NCBI GenBank assembly: GCA_033032175.1
Contig: CM065311.1
Location: 2,783,190-2,847,189 of the forward strand
DNA: 64,000 bases
DNA from: Saturnia japonica
Lineage: Eukaryota; Arthropoda; Insecta; Lepidoptera; Saturniidae
Direction: 5' to 3'
Both the position numbers and the translations under genes were made by a program. Positions within the stretch are counted from its first letter, which is position 1; each line of letters begins with the position of its first letter. The notes under the pieces are model-generated. The model was not told the origin of the DNA. It saw nothing but the letters and a program-made list of their open reading frames with translations, and did not search any database. Positions 1-11,815 of this stretch are shown one piece after another.

Positions 1-475
1 GTATCATTTTTCAAATAATATCGAAAGAATCATTACCTTTATCGCCGCAATTATAGTTGCTATAAACAATTGACATCACATTCACTTTTCACTGCACTTC
101 ATACTTGATGAAAACATGTAAATGTATTATTGTATAGCAGCTGTCCATGCGGACGCATCGCTCACTCAAGTAGGAAAGAGACAGCTGTCGAACGCTGCCG
201 AATGCGAAGGCCAATTGTGCCTCTTTACCGCTCGTTCCGCAATCTCGCTTGCACTTCAAACCTTAAATGGAACGCCTCAGAGCGAGGTAACGCCGCACAA
301 GTCATGTTTTTTCGTGCGTGCAGCCGGCTCCATCGAATTATAAGACCTTGTACGTCAAAAAATTTGCAAAGGCTTAATGTTCCAACAAAATTTTCACATT
401 TTAATTTCAATCTTTTTTCTGGGAGAAGCATAACCTTAAGGATTCCTGGAACGGGGTAGCCCCACTAGAACGCCC
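1..475. other. Left flank, no gene recognised
   Basis: Short overlapping reading frames on both strands at about 120-460 show no recognisable domain. The block at 150-330 is richer in C, G and CpG than the flanks, which could mark an old promoter or a GC-rich repeat. Nothing decides between these. Confidence 0.3.
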
Positions 476-479
476 TGGA

Positions 480-2302
480 GAGGGGCACTGTAAGGGCCAG
501 TTCTGAGTCCGTTACTCTATGATGTCTACACATCTAAATTAGACTACCTTATCTTGCCTCCCTGTTCCATTCTTCAATATGCGGATGATGTACATGTATA
601 TTCATCCAAAAATTCAATAGATTTTGCGGCACAATTTGTGGAGCATTCATTAGACAAATTGTCACAGTGGTTATCTGATCATAATCTTTCTCTTTCTGTT
701 ACCAAAAGTACTATAGTGGTATTTACTCGTATAAAAACAATTCCTGATGTTAATGTAACCATAAATCAGTCTAGTTTGCCCGTTCATAGTGAAGTAACTT
801 TTCTCGGAAGGAAGTTTGATGGCAAATGTAATGGTAATGCTCATGTTGATTATATGGTTGGCCGATGCGAGAGGAATATTAATGTTTTAAGAGCTCTTTC
901 TAGAGTTTGGTGGGGTGCTCATCCTTTTTCATTAAAATTATTTTACAATGCTATAATAAAAAGCCTTTTAGACTATAGTTCTTTCACACTTTGTCCGGCC
1001 AATAAGTCAGCTTTACATAAATTAGATCTCATTCAATCGAAGAGCTTACGTATTGTAACTGGAGCTATGAAAAGTACTCCTGACAATGCTTTACAAATAA
1101 AATGTGCAGATCCACCCCTTCACATCAGAAGACAATACCTGCCAGATCGCTATTTTTACAAAATTCTACAAATTAGTTCCCGTCCTTTAATTGAGAAAAT
1201 CAGATACCTAAACAGTATAATTGTTAGTGATAAAAATTTTTGGCGTAAAAAATCAATCCCCCATTTAGTTCAAAGTTATAGAAACTTTATAGACCTTGTT
1301 TGTACAGTGAATAAATATCCATGCCATCCTCTGTTATTTTTTGACTACAGCATTCTGGTATTCTCTCCCAGTGTTCACCTATCGATAGGAATAACAAAAA
1401 AATTGCCGGATGCCAATGCTAGACTTAGTACGTATATTAACCAAAATGCTTCTGATGCAGAGATATTTTTCACTGATGATTCTAAAGAGGTTGATCTTTT
1501 ATCTGGTAATGATTTGGACTACACAGTAGTTGCTTCAACAACTCAAAATTATTCGAGTCAAAGTGTAGGTGCTGCTTTTTGCAATATTCTACCGGATATT
1601 TTAAGCTTTCCATATTCTCCTCTCTTACTTATAATTTTACAGGGGAATACTTGGCCATTTTGGATTGCGTTAACTACATTATTGTGAACAACATTAGATA
1701 CTCTTTAATTTTCACCGATTCTTTAAGCTGTTTGCAATCTCTTGTACAAAATCCTTTTGGCAAAAATACGCCCTCGGCAATCTCTCTTGAAATAAAGAAC
1801 AAGCTTAAAAATTGCTAAGATAACAATCAGCAGGTTACCTTGATGTGGATTCCTGGTCATTCAGGTATCCAGAGGAACGAGATGGTGAACGAGTTGCCAA
1901 AATTGGCAGCTGTTCAAGGAGCTTCTAGTGGTAGTTTGTACTGTCAGGACCCAGTAGCTTATATACCTAGGCAGGAAATGGTCGAAAGGTGGAATTCGGA
2001 GTGAATGATTCAAACAAAGTTCGTTTTTATTGGCGTATCCAATCTGTGGTTTCACTCAGACCGTGGTTCTCCAAATTAAGATTCTGCAAAAAAATTACAT
2101 TAACAATTTCAAGGCTAAGATTTGGTCACTGTTCTTCACCGGTTCATTTGAAAAAGTTATGAATCAGAGATTCATCTGTTTGTGAATGTGGTATAGGGGA
2201 TGGAGACATTGTTCACATTCTCTTCAATTGTCCTTTGTATAATTCCTTACCACTGTATAATATATTATCTTATTTTAAAGCTTCCCTTCCATGCGACCTT
2301 CC
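480..2302 (+). mobile_element. I-type LINE relic with RT and RNase H (5' truncated)
   Basis: This is the C-terminal part of a non-LTR retrotransposon ORF2. Reverse transcriptase is readable from about 485, where the usual Q of the 'PQG.VLSPLL' motif is a stop codon, then LSPLLYDVYTSKLD and the catalytic YADD box at about 578-590. A long thumb and connection region follows. RNase H pieces are spread over three frames: DDSK near 1473, 'FTDSLSCLQSL' near 1713, and 'WIPGHSGIQRNEMVNE' near 1848. A CxC...H...C zinc-knuckle-like tail, 'CECGIGDGDIVHILFNC', lies near 2180. Frameshifts and stops (for example 1687, 1818, 2001) make it dead. RNase H plus the C-terminal knuckle suggests the I superclade. 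The element is cut at 2302 by an LTR retrotransposon and its coding tail resumes at 6972. Confidence 0.8.
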
Positions 2303-2450
2303 TGTTTTGGTCTGTTTATTACTTTATTTTATGAATGTTTAAATAAATAAACGCCCGACGCCACATTGACAAAAACAGAATCTTTCTTCCAACTTAGTGA
2401 CATTGACAGACCGCCTTCTCATCGACTAGTGATGTTACCTACTCACAACA
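2303..2450 (-). repeat. 3' LTR (148 bp) of the Ty3/gypsy element
   Basis: Direct repeat identical to 6819-6966, bounded by TG...CA with short TGTT/AACA inverted ends. It is the 3' LTR because the element reads on the minus strand. It contains an AT-rich stretch with AATAAA-like hexamers. Confidence 0.95.
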
Positions 2451-2689
2451 TCCTCCTTATTAGAAAAAGTTAATTTAATATAATTTTACAGCTTGAGACA
2501 GTTTACAAAAATTGACTAAACTCTTAACAATAACCCATAATTACAAAGACTATTTAAGTAACTCAAAATAAGACAGTTTGTTGAACTTAATCTCTATCTA
2601 TAATCTATATATATTCTAGTCTTAACGAAATCAATCAGTCCTTCACAGTCATTGCTACAATGTTTACTTAGTTAACCAAATATTAATTC

Positions 2690-4457
2690 TTATAAATCTA
2701 ACCGTCTTGGTGGTCTTATGACTCTCCCAGACCTAGTACGCTTTTCAACTGGAGTTCTATGCTCTTCAATAGACGGTGCTACTGTATGAGGATTAGGAGA
2801 TGTCTTGATATTTGAACTTTTTTGTAACCTAATATCTTGAGATACCATTTGCGGTGACTGCATAGGCTTCAAAATATGCTGTGTGTTTCTCCTTCCTATA
2901 AATCCATCTGACCCTTCAACAATATAAGACCTAGGCTGATCACATTTGGACCTTACTGTGCCTGTAATCCATGGAGTATCTGGCATCTTCTTAAAATAGA
3001 CTTCATCTCCTTCTTGTAGTTCTGGTAATGATTTAGTCTTTCTGTCATAGTAATCCTTCATTTTATTTTTACTTTCTTCCTTAATTTTGACATATTCTTG
3101 AAATTTGACTGTTCTTGGTATTAAGTTTTTTGTGACTGTTGGTAATTGTGTTCTAAGTGAACGTGACATTAATAATTGTGCTGGAGATGGTAGATTTCCT
3201 CTAGGTGTATTCCTGAATTGAAGCAAAGCCAGATATGGATCTGTCCCTGACTCCTCTGACTTGGTAAGGAAACGTTTACATATCTTTACTGCGGACTCTA
3301 CCAACCCATTTGACCTTGGTATGTAGGGACTTGATGTATTATGATGTATTCCCCAGTCCCACATAAAATTCTTAAACTCTGCCGAATTAAATGGTGGCCC
3401 ATTGTCAGAGAATAACTCAACTGGAATACCATGTCTGCTAAAGATACTTTTAAGACAAACAATTACTGTTTTGGCGTTAGTACTTGCCACTGCCATTAAT
3501 TCAATATAATTTGAGTAATAATCTTGTACTTACTACTATGTATTTTTTAGATTTATAATCCATGAAATCAACACCAACTTTTTCCCACGGAAGTAATGTA
3601 ACATCATGTGGAAGAAGTGGTTCAGGAGCATTTGAGCTTCTATGTGACAAGCAAATATGACACGACTGGACAATGTTTTTTATATCAGTTGACATAAATG
3701 GCCAAAATACATGTCCTCTAGCAAACGCTTTTGACCTCTCAATTCCCAGATGTCCACTGTGTATTATTTTCAAAATGTCTGGCCTTAACTTTTTAGGTAT
3801 GACTATACTGTTACTTCTGAAAATTAAATCATGTTCTGTATGTAAATCAAATCTATACTGCCAATACTCTTGCAGATCTTTGTGAATTTGAGTTTTACTT
3901 GACGGCCATCCTTCTTTACAGTATGTTTTCAAAATCCCCAGACTTTTATCTTCATTAGTGCCTCTGATTAGCCACTGTAGACGTTCTGATGAAACTGGTA
4001 ATGACTTAATCAGTAAATTTACATGAACAATGACATTATCATCTAATTCATCTGAACTTGTTTCCGAGAGAGCTGCTCTCGACAAGGTATCTGCAATGTA
4101 CATGTGACTACCTTTCTTGTAAACTACATTTAGACTATAAAGCTGTATTTTTAACATAATTCTCTGAAGACGTGTTGGTACCTCGAATAATGGCTTTTTA
4201 AACAATGTTATTAAAGGAGCATGGTCTGTCTCTACAGTTACAGTTTGTCCATATATAAATTGATGAAACTTGATGCAGGCAAAAACTATTGAATAGAGTT
4301 CTTTCTCTATCTGAGCCATTTTCTGCTGAGTATCTGTTAAAGTTTTTGAAGCATAATATACTGGATGTTGATTTTGCAACAACACTGCTCCGACAGCACT
4401 CTTACTAGCATCACTTTGTAGAACAATAGGATCATGAACATTAAAATGTGACAACAC
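2690..4457 (-). pseudogene. pol: RNase H and integrase segment, frameshifted
   Basis: The first block (4457-3501) has RNase H residues (QSDASKSAVGAVLLQ, a YSIVFACIKFHQF helix, ETDHAPL), the integrase zinc domain (HSGHLGIERSK ... CHIC) and the first integrase Asp (VGVDFMDY). A one-base frame change near 3520-3530 moves the integrase core to the second block (3496-2690), which holds 'FSDNGPPFNSAEF' and the catalytic Glu in 'GLVESAVK'. A basic C-terminal tail follows. All three D-D-E residues are present but not in one frame. Confidence 0.9.
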
Positions 4458-4538
4458 TGAAACTTGACATATTAATTGCTTCAGATGGCAAAATGTTGTT
4501 TCATGGTTGGCAGTCCACTGCCAATCAGTAGATTTTTT

Positions 4539-5810
4539 TTATAATTGCCGTAAAATTTCTGTCTCGCCTGCCATATTTTTAATAAAAGGACTTAAATAAT
4601 TAAGTATGCCTAGAAATCTTTGTAAATCCTTTAGACAGGTAGGAGAGGGCATCTCTTTGACTGCTCTGACTTTTTCTGGATCAGCTGTGATTCCATCCGC
4701 TGAAAAAATGTGACCCAGATATTTAATACTCTCCTTGTTGAATGAACATTTTTCTTTATTAAATTTGACATTATATTCCTTTGCTCTTTTAAATACTATA
4801 TTAAGACGCTCATTATGCTCTGGTAGTGTTTGACCACTGACTAAAATATCATCGCTGTATACTGCTACCCCAAGTATGTCACCAAACATTTCAGTCATAA
4901 TTCTGTGAAAATACTCAGGAGCACAACTGACTCCATATGGAAGACGTTTAAATCTGTATCGGCCAAAAGGTGTATTAAAAGTTGTGAGGTAAGAACTCTT
5001 CTCACTCAATTTACACATCCAAAATCCACTACTTGCATCCAAAGTGGAGTAAAATTTTGCACCAGCCACCTTGGCACGAACAATATCTACTGATGGAATA
5101 GGATAATGAGTCCTCTTAATCGCCTGATTTAAATTACGGGGGTCTAGACATACCCTTAATTGACCATTTTTCTTTTCTATTAAGATTAAAGAACTCACCC
5201 ATTCAGTAGGCTCTGTGACCTTGGTAATGACATCCATTTTTTCCATCTTCTCAAGTTCTTGTTGAAGTCTATGATGTAATGCAAATGGTACCTTCCTCAG
5301 AGCATCGACTTTTGGCTGGACCTCAGGATTTGTACTTATATGACACTCACCAGGAAGACAACCAAGACCGGTAAAAACAGAATTATTACATTCAACAAGT
5401 TTATTTAAATTCATATTTTGTGACTGACTTGACTTTAATGGAGATGACTGTGCTTGACTTGAATTTGACTCATTTTGACTTGTTTCAGAAAACAATTGAC
5501 TATTATCACTTTCTGAAGTTTGCATGCTTCTAGTGTCTACACAGAAAACTCTTTTAACTAGACCAATTTCTGAGCAAGTAAGTTTACCTAATACAGTTGG
5601 AGAATTCACATTTGCAATTATAAAATTAATTTGTTTTGTCATATAGAGGTCATTAAATTGAAATTTACACTCTAAGCTTTGTTGACCTAGTACCTCTAGA
5701 CTATTACTAGTGTATGACTTAATTTTTACATCAGTTTTAGACAGTAAATTTTTAGTATTAAGTGAATCATAAACTTTTTGACATAATATTGACATCACTG
5801 CCTGTATCAA
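4539..5810 (-). pseudogene. pol: Ty3/gypsy reverse transcriptase segment
   Basis: A frame of about 420 codons. It holds the end of the protease, a Ser/Gln-rich linker at about 5400-5540, then RT: 'EKKNGQLRVCLDPRNLNQAI', 'FYSTLDASSGFWMCKL' with the first catalytic Asp, 'FKRLPYGVSCAPEYF', and the active-site box YSDD near 4855. The frame closes at a TAA (4539-4541) next to an A8 run and continues in the same frame into RNase H, so this is a nonsense break within one polyprotein. Confidence 0.9.
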
Positions 5811-6159
5811 TAATACAATTTATTTGTGAATTATTTATATATAAATTAATTGTCCATTCACTTGACGACTTGGATGACTGAATATGACCTATAAACAATT
5901 CATCTTGTTCTGACTGTACCTGTTGCATATTACTATCTGACTGTACATATCTTATTGACTTTGACAGAGATGACCGACAACAGACTGCAAAATGACCAAC
6001 TTTTTCACATTTTTTGCACTTTACACCTAATGCTGGACATTTGTAACGATGCACCTGTCCACACCTTGTACAAACTTCCTGTCTTGACTGCTGACTATAT
6101 CGACTGACGTTCGTTGAGTTAGACCTTAATCTTGAGCGTGACTGACTTGTATTATACAA
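5767..6159 (-). pseudogene. Zinc knuckle and aspartic protease segment
   Basis: A 130-residue frame with two nucleocapsid zinc knuckles in tandem (CTRCGQVHRYKC, then CKKCEKVGHFAVCC) followed by the start of a retropepsin with the catalytic DTGSD motif near 5800. The frame changes again inside the protease, in an A-run near 5772-5778, and the rest continues in the RT frame. No single uninterrupted protease can be read, so this copy is unlikely to mature its own proteins. Confidence 0.8.
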
Positions 6160-6742
6160 GACTACTTTGTTCTGCTGTTAGTTCATCCATTTGATGTCTG
6201 GACGCAACCATGGCCTTTGCCATCTCTAAGGCCTTATCAAGATCCAGCTTATCTTCAAGCAATAATTTTTCTCTGATATAGTTGTATTTTTGATGCATGT
6301 TACATATAAACATTATTTTGATTAGGCGTTGTTGCAACTGTCCTAGCTCACAGTTTTGTGACCTTAATTTTAATGTGCAAGCAAAATCGTCTAAGGTTTC
6401 ATTTTCACCTTGTTTGTATGTGAAGAAATTATGACATTCATAAGTGAGGTTAGTTTTTGGGGCAAAGTGATCTTGAAATAACCTTATAAGCTCGTCGTAT
6501 GTAATTTTATCGTCGTCTTTTCCAAATGTATTGAATACATCCACGCCCTTTTCACCAATGGCATGTAGAAATAAAGCTACTTTTCTGCCATTACTCTCTT
6601 CATCCAAGCCAGACGCACGTAAATAAAATTTAAATGACTGTACCCATTTTTTCCATTGTTGAGCCAAGTTACCACTTATCACCATGGGCTGCGGACTGGA
6701 CATTCCAGAAAGTTTCTTGGGCTTTTGATTTTCGTCAGACAT
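6152..6742 (-). CDS. gag: Retrotransposon Gag (capsid part)
   Basis: Open frame of 196 codons from the ATG at 6742. An in-frame extension further upstream has no ATG. Recognisable retrotransposon Gag features are 'WKKWVQSFKFYLRASG', 'LFLHAIGEKGVDVFNTF' and 'FTYKQGENETLDDFACTL', typical of the capsid domain that builds the virus-like particle in Ty3/gypsy elements of insects. The frame closes at 6152, a few bases into the overlap with the zinc-knuckle/protease frame. Either a programmed shift or a mutation separates them. The family normally reads through to a CCHC knuckle. Confidence 0.8.
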   Translation of the reverse strand: MSDENQKPKKLSGMSSPQPMVISGNLAQQWKKWVQSFKFYLRASGLDEESNGRKVALFLHAIGEKGVDVFNTFGKDDDKITYDELIRLFQDHFAPKTNLTYECHNFFTYKQGENETLDDFACTLKLRSQNCELGQLQQRLIKIMFICNMHQKYNYIREKLLLEDKLDLDKALEMAKAMVASRHQMDELTAEQSSLV

Positions 6743-6818
6743 GACGCCGTATTTGCACACGAGGATTTCACAATGACTCAAGGTTTACGTTTACGGTACG
6801 AACCCAATTCTGACACCA

Positions 6819-6966
6819 TGTTTTGGTCTGTTTATTACTTTATTTTATGAATGTTTAAATAAATAAACGCCCGACGCCACATTGACAAAAACAGAATCTT
6901 TCTTCCAACTTAGTGACATTGACAGACCGCCTTCTCATCGACTAGTGATGTTACCTACTCACAACA
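6819..6966 (-). repeat. 5' LTR (148 bp) of the Ty3/gypsy element
   Basis: Direct repeat identical to 2303-2450. It is followed on its outer side by the second copy of the CTTCC target duplication and on its inner side by the primer-binding site. It is the 5' LTR for the minus-strand element. Confidence 0.95.
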
Positions 6967-7260
6967 CTTCCATCTATCCTTTCTTTAAAACATAGGTTTT
7001 ATACATAATCATTAGTTAAATTCCTTAAATTTCATAATATTTCCTTGTATTCCCTTCTATCTTAAATCCATTTATATATTGCCCATATATTAACCACCTA
7101 TTCCCATTCCATATCTAAATCTAAAACGATTCCAATACTTTGAGTATATTCTAAACTCCTCATTATGATGGAAACTACACTTGAGAATGGCAGTAGTAGT
7201 TTTTAGTCAAGTCTCAAGACAGAAGTGGACTGGGTTGCCATATAAAGGAAAAATAAAGAA
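6967..7260 (+). mobile_element. 3' remainder of the interrupted LINE
   Basis: Starting with the second CTTCC duplication, the LINE ORF2 tail continues for about ten codons in the frame it had before 2302 and stops near 7003. The rest (to about 7260) is AT-rich 3' untranslated-type sequence. The exact 3' end was not located. The AT-rich DNA up to 7503 has several ATCGAT sites and then the NDUFB6 start. Confidence 0.65.
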
Positions 7261-7503
7261 GGGTGAATGACTACCTACTATCACAAAAAAAATAGATCTA
7301 TCAAGAAAAAATCGATAGTGAAAATAACAATTTTTCATTATTAGATTTTTTTTTAATAGGTAAATCGATTTAAAAAATAAATTGTACTAAAAAAAACTTT
7401 TATTAATCGATTTTAAAATACATTAATTTTTTCACATCCCTAATTATTAATTTATTATTGTTCCGTAGGTACCCAAACTATAAGGTAAAATAAACGTAAA
7501 AAC

Positions 7504-8342
7504 ATGTCTCAAACAGCGGGTGTTAAGCCCATGGCCATTGCTGGTCGTGTAGCCGAAGAAAGGGAACGATGCCTTGGAATGAGCGCTGCAGAAAGGGCTT
7601 GGCGCAAGCAATGGTTGAAAGACCAAGTTTTAGCTGCTAACGAACCTGTACATGTCGAGGAATATTATAAGGAGCTCACTAATCCTATTCGACGCTTTTA
7701 CCGAAAACCCTTAGACGTAATCTTTACGAAGCTGACACCAGTACTGGTAATGTTACATAACTAGAACCTAACCTTTTAAAATCCTCACATATTTACAAGC
7801 TTTACATTTTGCTTCTTGTTGAATAGGTTTGAAATATCAGATGTATCTACTCAAATAGTTGATTTTGACAAAACAATATTTCACATGAAAGTAAAACTTT
7901 TAGGGAGCTTCTCGTGCTGCCGACTACAGGTACATAGCTGGAAAACTTGGACTAATTGCATTGGGAGTATTGTCTGTACATTATTATTTTAAATATGCTG
8001 GAAATGTAAGTATATAATAATAATAATATTGTAATTAAAGGATTTTTATAAACATGTTGTAATTTTAAAATTTTATAAAGTATAAACAATTTATAAACTC
8101 CCGAGATAAAATTCACTAGGGTAAGAAGAAGTGTTCTATAAAATATAGGTGTAGCAAATAAAATACTATTTTACTTAGTAATAATTGAAAAATATTTTTA
8201 GGACTGGACAAAGAAAGGAGGTTGGAGAGTGTTAAGAACTAAACCAAAAGTGTTGCCAGGCCAACCCGGTTTCCCATACCATTCTGAAAGAACTAAAGGG
8301 GCAGATTATGCTGAAAGAGGTTTCAAGTCCTCACCAATATAA
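7504..8342 (+). CDS. NDUFB6: NADH dehydrogenase (ubiquinone) 1 beta subcomplex subunit 6
   Basis: Accessory subunit (B17) of mitochondrial complex I, in the membrane arm. Three coding exons, 7504-7746, 7904-8005 and 8202-8342, give 161 aa. Junctions are GT-AG (CTG|gtaatg, ttttag|GGA, AAT|gtaagt, ttttag|GAC), all phase 0. Family features: 'WRKQWLKDQVLAANEPV' (residues 33-49), matching the RRWLKDQ...EPV signature of vertebrate NDUFB6, a single membrane helix in exon 2 (LGLIALGVLSVHYYFKY), and a GGWRVL...PGQPGFP tail facing the inner side. It is longer at the N-terminus than the roughly 128-aa human protein. The start is the first ATG, with AAAC before it. It is convergent with DIMT1. Confidence 0.92.
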
Positions 8343-8435
8343 GCTGCTGGATACCATTAGTATATTGCTATAATAATATATACTACTAAATCTACTTGGA
8401 ACAAGTGAATAGTGATTGTTAGTTATGTGTTTAAA

Positions 8436-8452
8436 AATAAATACCAAATAAA
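8436..8452 (+). terminator. Polyadenylation signals of NDUFB6
   Basis: Two AATAAA hexamers (8436-8441 and 8447-8452) lie about 95-110 bases after the NDUFB6 stop codon, the expected distance for a short 3' UTR. Confidence 0.7.
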
Positions 8453-8939
8453 TCACGAAAATTCTTTTTAGTGACTAGACCTAACCAAATTTTAAGTAGT
8501 ATACTAAAATTATTTACATTGTGTCAAAAATGTTGTAAAAAATTATGCAGACATGCATTAATTTATCTTCTCAGTCAGCCTTTTTTATGTATGTATGTCA
8601 ATGTTTATTCAAATTTAATATAAGAAATCTGTAGCATAACACTGAGGGATGATCAACATCAATGCTATTAACAAAAATATTGAACACTGATGTTTTAACA
8701 TTTGTTTGTTATAAATAGAGTTTGAGGGTCCATAATTCAATATTTATTGGATATCAATGTTTACTTACCAATATTGACATTGATGTTTTTCTAATATTAC
8801 TCATACCTAACATTAATTTAGGAATAGGTTATAGAGGTAGTTAGTATGGCAAAAGCAATAAATGTCTATACTGAATAAGAAGAAACTCCCAAGCACATAA
8901 AAAACAAAACAATATACAAAATATAATAATTTACATTTA
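8453..8939. other. Intergenic spacer between convergent genes
   Basis: AT-rich DNA holding the 3' flanks of NDUFB6 and DIMT1. Related short inverted copies of 'ACATCAATG...AATATTG' occur at about 8655-8700 and 8745-8790. No coding potential seen. Confidence 0.4.
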
Positions 8940-10579
<1,640 letters not shown>

Positions 10580-10754
10580 TTTTTACTTAGAAAATTTACA
10601 CTTAACGTATTCAGATTGTAGATCCAAAAAATGTTACGTTAAAACTGCCTAAATGATGTATTTGAGAATCAATAAGAAATAAATTTGTGCAATTGTGCAT
10701 AAATATATAAATATTAAATCACAAATTTATAGGTTATTTTATTTTTATTAGGAA

Positions 10755-11200
10755 TGTAGCATATTTATCGGAACAGATAAAAATAACAGGTATTTACAAG
10801 TAACAGTTTGGATCTGTTATCTGAAAAAGCTGTTACTAAATACTAGGTACAACCTGTTCCACATATTAGTGAGGCGTATTAATTTATCGGAATAGATACA
10901 ATAAACCGATGTTTCAGAGTAACAGCTCGGAAATGTTACCTCTAAAACGGACAGACTGTTCTTACTGGGAGTGAGGCGCATTTATTGGAACAGGTATTTA
11001 CAAGTAACAGTTTGGAGCTGTTATCTAATATCAGAAAAAGCTATTACTAAATACTATGCTGTTCCTCATACTCGTGAGGTTCTATTTATCGGAGCAGAAA
11101 CAAAAAAAAATGTTCGAACACGCTATTCTTACGTACGTACTTGTTCCAAAGAGTGTTACTGTTTCAGCTTAGAATATACTTATCTGTGTTCTAGCGTAAG
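10755..11200. repeat. Degenerate tandem array, ~105-118-bp units with palindromes
   Basis: About four diverged head-to-tail units start near 10759, 10877, 10979 and 11085. Each opens with ATTTATCGGAACAGATA-like sequence, holds a TAACAG-N7-CTGTTA imperfect palindrome (for example 10801-10819 and 11004-11023), then TGTTACTAAATACTA. The better-preserved units close with ...GTGAGGCG. Echoes of GTAACAG/CTGTTAC continue at 11380-11455. No protein is encoded. Confidence 0.6.
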
Positions 11201-11815
11201 AATGCTTATTATAAATTATTGATTGATTGATAGATTGAAGGTTTGATTAATGTATTGAGTTGTACTTTAGGCCGATAGTGCATACGATTTCGAGTTGCCA
11301 ATCTATAATTAACTATGGTTATAAGTGTTACGTACCAAATAATATGTATATTATTAATATTATTATATCCCTACTAAAGCGTAACAGGCTGTTATTTTGG
11401 AACAGGTTACTGAAACTGCTATTTCTCTGGAATAGGAACAGTAGTAACAGGTACCTTATTTTACCATTTAAAGCTTACCCCTATATTTTATATCGTACTC
11501 TGGTATTTATATTTTATAGGTTACAACTTTTAAATTAATTAATGAAGTAACATGACACACATTTAGCCTAACTTCGTTTGGACATTTTTAAACATTTCCA
11601 TATGATTTGACAGCTCTTACTGAAATAACTGGCCATTACTAGAGTAATCAAACATGCCGCGCCGCATTGTTTTTATTTTATTACAACGTGTTCAACACTC
11701 TTTGCTCTATGTGTAGATTGTGTACCTCCCGTTAGAGAGTTTAATGTTGCGTTTTGTTTACACTGTACAATGTACATTTTGCAATTTAAGTATTACCTAC
11801 ATGTTGGTTCACTAC
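11201..11815. other. Intergenic AT-rich stretch
   Basis: Apart from the GTAACAG-like echoes near 11380-11455, no gene or recognisable repeat was seen. Short open frames here are AT-rich and lack domains. Confidence 0.3.

Larger units (their letters stand above)
2303..6966 (-). mobile_element. Ty3/gypsy LTR retrotransposon, full-length, nested in LINE
   Basis: Two 148-bp LTRs (2303-2450 and 6819-6966), identical by eye, start TGTT and end AACA. A 5-bp target duplication, CTTCC, flanks them (2298-2302 and 6967-6971). The internal region reads on the minus strand. Next to the right LTR a primer-binding site begins TGGTGTCAGAA. Next to the left LTR a purine tract (AAGGAGGA on the minus strand, about 2451-2458) fits a polypurine tract. 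Coding order is Gag, zinc knuckle, protease, RT, RNase H, integrase, which is the Ty3/gypsy order. Removing the element rejoins the reading frame of the host LINE. The coding region is broken at several places. Confidence 0.95.

Noticed and set aside
7290..7440. ATCGAT-rich DRE-like promoter elements upstream of NDUFB6
   Set aside because: Sequence is very AT-rich and the sites do not form the full TATCGATA core consistently.
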